NCBI GenBank assembly: GCA_021822115.1
Contig: JAJZSA010000019.1
Coordinates: 1-36,198 of the forward strand
Origin: Pseudomonadota bacterium
Lineage (GTDB): Bacteria > Pseudomonadota > Gammaproteobacteria > Burkholderiales > Gallionellaceae
Length of the DNA: 36,198 nucleotides
Reading direction: 5' to 3'
Shown: piece by piece, positions 33,616-36,198 of the stretch
Numbering within the stretch: the stretch's first letter is position 1
Layout: each line of letters opens with the position of its first letter
The notes under the pieces: generated by a model
The model's input: the letters and a program-made list of their open reading frames with translations, nothing else
Told to the model about the DNA's origin: nothing
The model's database searches: none
Position numbers and translations under genes: made by a program

Positions 33616-34364
33616 GGCTGGCCCTCGCAGACATCGCATCCGCCCTGCCCGCTGCCCGGGCGCGGTGCATCGTCCAGCGCCTGCGCGCTGATGGGGCGCT
33701 GGTCATAGCGGCGTTCGCCGATGGGCTGGCTGAAACCGACGCGCTTTTTGAGGATGACGCCGACCGGGCAGACTTGCATGGCCTTATCGGTGAGCGCGAT
33801 GTCGGTGTCCTTGAGCAGGCCGGATTCGGCATTCACGATCAGGTGCTTGGTCACCCCGCGTCCGGCCAGTGCGAACACCTTCTTGCCATCCACTTCGCTG
33901 GAGGCGCGCACGCACAGTTCGCACAGGATGCAGCGGTTGAAGTCGAGCAGGATATCGGGGTGCGAAGCATCCACCGGGCGGTCGGGGAACTGGTGACGGA
34001 AACCGGCGGCATGCACTTCCAGGTCGTAGCCCAGCGCTTGCAACATGCAGTTGCCGCTCTTCTCGCACGAGGGGCAGAAATGGTTGCCCTCGGCGAACAG
34101 CATCTGCACCAGCGTGCGGCGCAGGGCATTGAGTTCTTCGGTGTCGCTCTCGATGGTCAAACCGGGCTCGGCAGGCATGGTGCAGGAAGCCATGGTGCGG
34201 CCACCGACCTTGACTGTGCACAGTTTGCAGCTGCCATGCGGCTTGAATTCGGGGTGGTAGCACAGGTGCGGGATGTAATGCCCGGCCGCCAGCGCGGCCT
34301 GCATCACGGTCTGGCCCGGTACGAAAGGTACTTCCTGGCCGTCGAGGTGGAATGTGTCGCTCAT
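33612..34364 (-). CDS. hoxU: NAD-reducing hydrogenase diaphorase subunit HoxU
   Basis: A 250-residue iron-sulfur protein like the N-terminal part of NuoG. It has a [2Fe-2S] ferredoxin domain (Cys35, 46, 49, 61), a His-Cys3 cluster motif (H95/C97/C100/C106) and a further [4Fe-4S] motif (Cys145, 148, 151 and 199). It relays electrons between HoxF flavin and HoxY. The C-terminal tail after IGERRYDQRPIS adds about 25 residues ending in a CDVC motif (Cys243, Cys246). It shares ATGA with hoxF upstream and hoxY downstream. Confidence 0.95.
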   Translation of the reverse strand: MSDTFHLDGQEVPFVPGQTVMQAALAAGHYIPHLCYHPEFKPHGSCKLCTVKVGGRTMASCTMPAEPGLTIESDTEELNALRRTLVQMLFAEGNHFCPSCEKSGNCMLQALGYDLEVHAAGFRHQFPDRPVDASHPDILLDFNRCILCELCVRASSEVDGKKVFALAGRGVTKHLIVNAESGLLKDTDIALTDKAMQVCPVGVILKKRVGFSQPIGERRYDQRPISAQALDDAPRPGSGQGGCDVCEGQP

Positions 34365-36184
34365 TCGTTTTCCTTCAGGTGGGCGCCGGCGTCGTCGCGG
34401 CCGGTCATCTGGCGCGCGCGCGCCAGCGCGCCGTCGAGGTCGAAGGCCGGTTCGAAATCCAGCGATTTGAGGCGGCTCTCATAGGCTGGGCGGAAATGCT
34501 TGAGCGTGTGCAACACCGGGTTGCAGGCGCTGCGCCCCAGGCCGCAATGCGAGGTGGTCTGCAACACCAGGTCGAGGTTCTCCACTTCGCGCAGGTCGTG
34601 CTGCGTGCCGTGGCCGGCGGCGATCTTGTCCATGGTCTGCTTGAGCATGCTGGTGCCGACGCGGCATGGCGTGCAGAAGCCGCAACTCTCGTGGGCGAAG
34701 AAATGCACGAAGTTGCGCGCCACCTCGAACAGGTCGCGACTGTCATCGAACACCATCAGCGCTCCGGCGGTGGGCAGGTCCTCGAAGCCCAGTTTGCGCC
34801 CGAACTCGTGCTCGCCGATACAGAGGCCGGACGGGCCACTGACCTGCACCGCGCGCGTATTCACCGCGCCGCAGTCGGCCAGGATCTGGCTCACACTGAC
34901 GCCGAAGGGATATTCGTAGATGCCGGGATAGGCGCAGTCACCGGAGACCGAGATGAGTTTGCTGCCGCTGGACTGCTCGCTGCCGATGGCGCGATACGCG
35001 TCGGCGCCCAGATGCAGTGCCATCACCGCCTGGCAGAAGGTCTCGACGTTATCCACGGCGGTCGGCTGTTGCAGGTAACCGTGGGTGACCGGGAACGGCG
35101 GCCGGTTACGCGGGATGCCGCGCTTGCCTTCCAGCGATTCGATGAGTGCAGATTCCTCGCCGCAGATATAGGCGCCGGCGCCGAGGTGGATCTCGATATC
35201 GAAGTTGAAACCGCGCTGACCGAGGATGTCCAGCCCGAGCAGGCCGCTGTCGCGGCGGCGTTGCAGCACGCCCTGCAAGTGATCGAGCAGGTAGCGGTAT
35301 TCCCCGCGCAGATAGAGGAAGCCCTGCTGGGCGCCGATGGCCCGTGCGCACAGGGTCATGCCTTCGAACAGCAGGTCGGCCTGGCGGGTAAGCAGCACGC
35401 GGTCCTTGAAAGTGCCCGGCTCGCCTTCGTCGGCGTTGCACACCACATAACGCGCCTGTCCCGGTGCATCGCGCGTGGCCTGCCATTTCTGGCCGGTGGG
35501 GAAGCCCGCCCCGCCCCGCCCGCGCAAACCGCTGGCTTTGATGGTATCGACGATGGCGGCTGGTTGACCCAGCCATTGGCGCAGCACTTCGCCGTAACCC
35601 AGATGGTTGTCCAGCAGCAGGCCGGCACGCCGGATGTTGTCCTCCACCCGGAAGAACTCGCGCGGCCAGTTCGACAGCGGAGTGCGGTTGCGGATCAGTT
35701 GCCCGATCTCGCGGATGCGCTGGGCCTCCAGCTTGGTGATGGGCAGGCCGTTGACCAGCATGGCCGGCCCCTGGTCGCACATGCCGGTGCAGGAGGTGGT
35801 GTCGATGCTGAGCAAGCCGTCTTCGGACACCTTGCCCGGTTGCAGCCAGAGCTGGCTGCACATCTGCGCCATCAGTTCCTGGCTGCCCAGCATGCGGTCG
35901 GTGATGTTGTCGGAGAAACGTACGCGATATGCGCCGGCAGGTTGCAACGGCAGGAAGGCGTAGAAACTGGCGACGCTCTCGACATGGGCGCGCGTGACAC
36001 CCAGGCGGTCGGCGATGAGGGAGAGCGCGTCATGCGGCACATAGCCTGCGCAGGCCACCACCTCGTTCAGGATCTGCAACAGGTTTTCTTTTTTGTTACC
36101 GTACCTTGCGAGGATGTCATGCTGTTCTGCATGAAGGTCGCAGTGCTCAAGTTCACCATAGATCGGGTTGCCATCTGGTAGCAT
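34361..36184 (-). CDS. hoxF: NAD-reducing hydrogenase diaphorase subunit HoxF
   Basis: A 607-residue fusion of NuoE-like (about residues 20-170) and NuoF-like (about 180-600) domains. GRGGAGFPTGQKW (222-234) and CNADEGEPGTFKDR bind NADH and FMN; SCGFCTPC with Cys547 (Cys501, 504, 507, 547) holds a [4Fe-4S] cluster. In the NuoE part only SCTGMC (132, 136) remains of the four cysteines; the SDNITDRMLGS replacement is also typical of Cupriavidus HoxF. It catalyses NAD+ reduction by hydrogenase electrons or the reverse. GGAGA lies 13 bases upstream of ATG 36184, near the window edge. Confidence 0.95.
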   Translation of the reverse strand: MLPDGNPIYGELEHCDLHAEQHDILARYGNKKENLLQILNEVVACAGYVPHDALSLIADRLGVTRAHVESVASFYAFLPLQPAGAYRVRFSDNITDRMLGSQELMAQMCSQLWLQPGKVSEDGLLSIDTTSCTGMCDQGPAMLVNGLPITKLEAQRIREIGQLIRNRTPLSNWPREFFRVEDNIRRAGLLLDNHLGYGEVLRQWLGQPAAIVDTIKASGLRGRGGAGFPTGQKWQATRDAPGQARYVVCNADEGEPGTFKDRVLLTRQADLLFEGMTLCARAIGAQQGFLYLRGEYRYLLDHLQGVLQRRRDSGLLGLDILGQRGFNFDIEIHLGAGAYICGEESALIESLEGKRGIPRNRPPFPVTHGYLQQPTAVDNVETFCQAVMALHLGADAYRAIGSEQSSGSKLISVSGDCAYPGIYEYPFGVSVSQILADCGAVNTRAVQVSGPSGLCIGEHEFGRKLGFEDLPTAGALMVFDDSRDLFEVARNFVHFFAHESCGFCTPCRVGTSMLKQTMDKIAAGHGTQHDLREVENLDLVLQTTSHCGLGRSACNPVLHTLKHFRPAYESRLKSLDFEPAFDLDGALARARQMTGRDDAGAHLKENE

Positions 36185-36198
36185 ACGGGCCGTTCTCC

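Noticed and set aside
34352..36181. A 609-codon open frame on the + strand opposite hoxF
   Set aside because: It lies fully antisense to hoxF, which has complete flavin, NAD and iron-sulfur motifs. The composition is typical of a mirror frame.

Overview
The window reads as a stretch of betaproteobacterial chromosome, most likely from the Nitrosomonadales/Gallionellaceae side of the class. This is an inference from the gene families: a yceD-rpmF-plsX-fab cluster, a Val tRNA with a CAC anticodon, a complete pel locus, and HoxF/HoxU/HoxY proteins of the NAD-reducing type known from Cupriavidus. Coding density is high and genes are tightly packed. TTG start codons occur at fabH and fabF.

Region 1 (1-9891, + strand) is core metabolism. 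It holds the end of yceD, then rpmF, plsX, fabH, fabD, fabG, acpP, fabF, pabC, mltG, tmk, holB and tatD. The genes supply fatty-acid and phospholipid synthesis, then p-aminobenzoate formation, peptidoglycan chain termination, dTTP synthesis and the DNA polymerase clamp loader. Most neighbours overlap or lie within a few bases of each other. acpP has its own promoter.

Region 2 (9892-12193) is translational. tRNA-Val(CAC) diverges from gltX, and gltX is followed by tRNA-Ala(GGC) and two identical tRNA-Glu(UUC) genes. Promoters here share a GC-rich GCGCGC discriminator after the -10 box. Several perfect intrinsic terminators separate the units.

Region 3 (12216-25468, - strand) is a complete Pel exopolysaccharide locus, transcribed pelX-A-B-C-D-E-F-G. 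The genes are coupled by ATGA or longer overlaps, except for about 30 bases between pelB and pelC. A near-consensus sigma-54 promoter (TGGCAC-N5-TTGCT, GG-N10-GC) lies just upstream of pelX. PelD keeps the c-di-GMP-binding RGLD motif. Output therefore probably needs both transcription through RpoN and post-translational c-di-GMP activation.

Region 4 (25572-30708, mostly - strand) holds a DUF3820 gene, tex, an AT-rich palindrome-filled island with a DUF3892 gene on the + strand, a Phd/ParE toxin-antitoxin pair with a REP-like repeat at its junction, and a short-chain dehydrogenase.

Region 5 (30900-36198) has a membrane-bound diguanylate cyclase (7TMR-DISM plus GGEEF, with an inhibitory site) on the + strand. 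Facing it on the - strand is hoxF-hoxU-hoxY followed by a rhodanese-like lipoprotein that lacks the catalytic cysteine. The hydrogenase large subunit hoxH, expected right after hoxY, is absent. The points most worth a second look are the sigma-54-driven pel operon, the hoxFUY set without hoxH, and the repeat built into the toxin's translation start.
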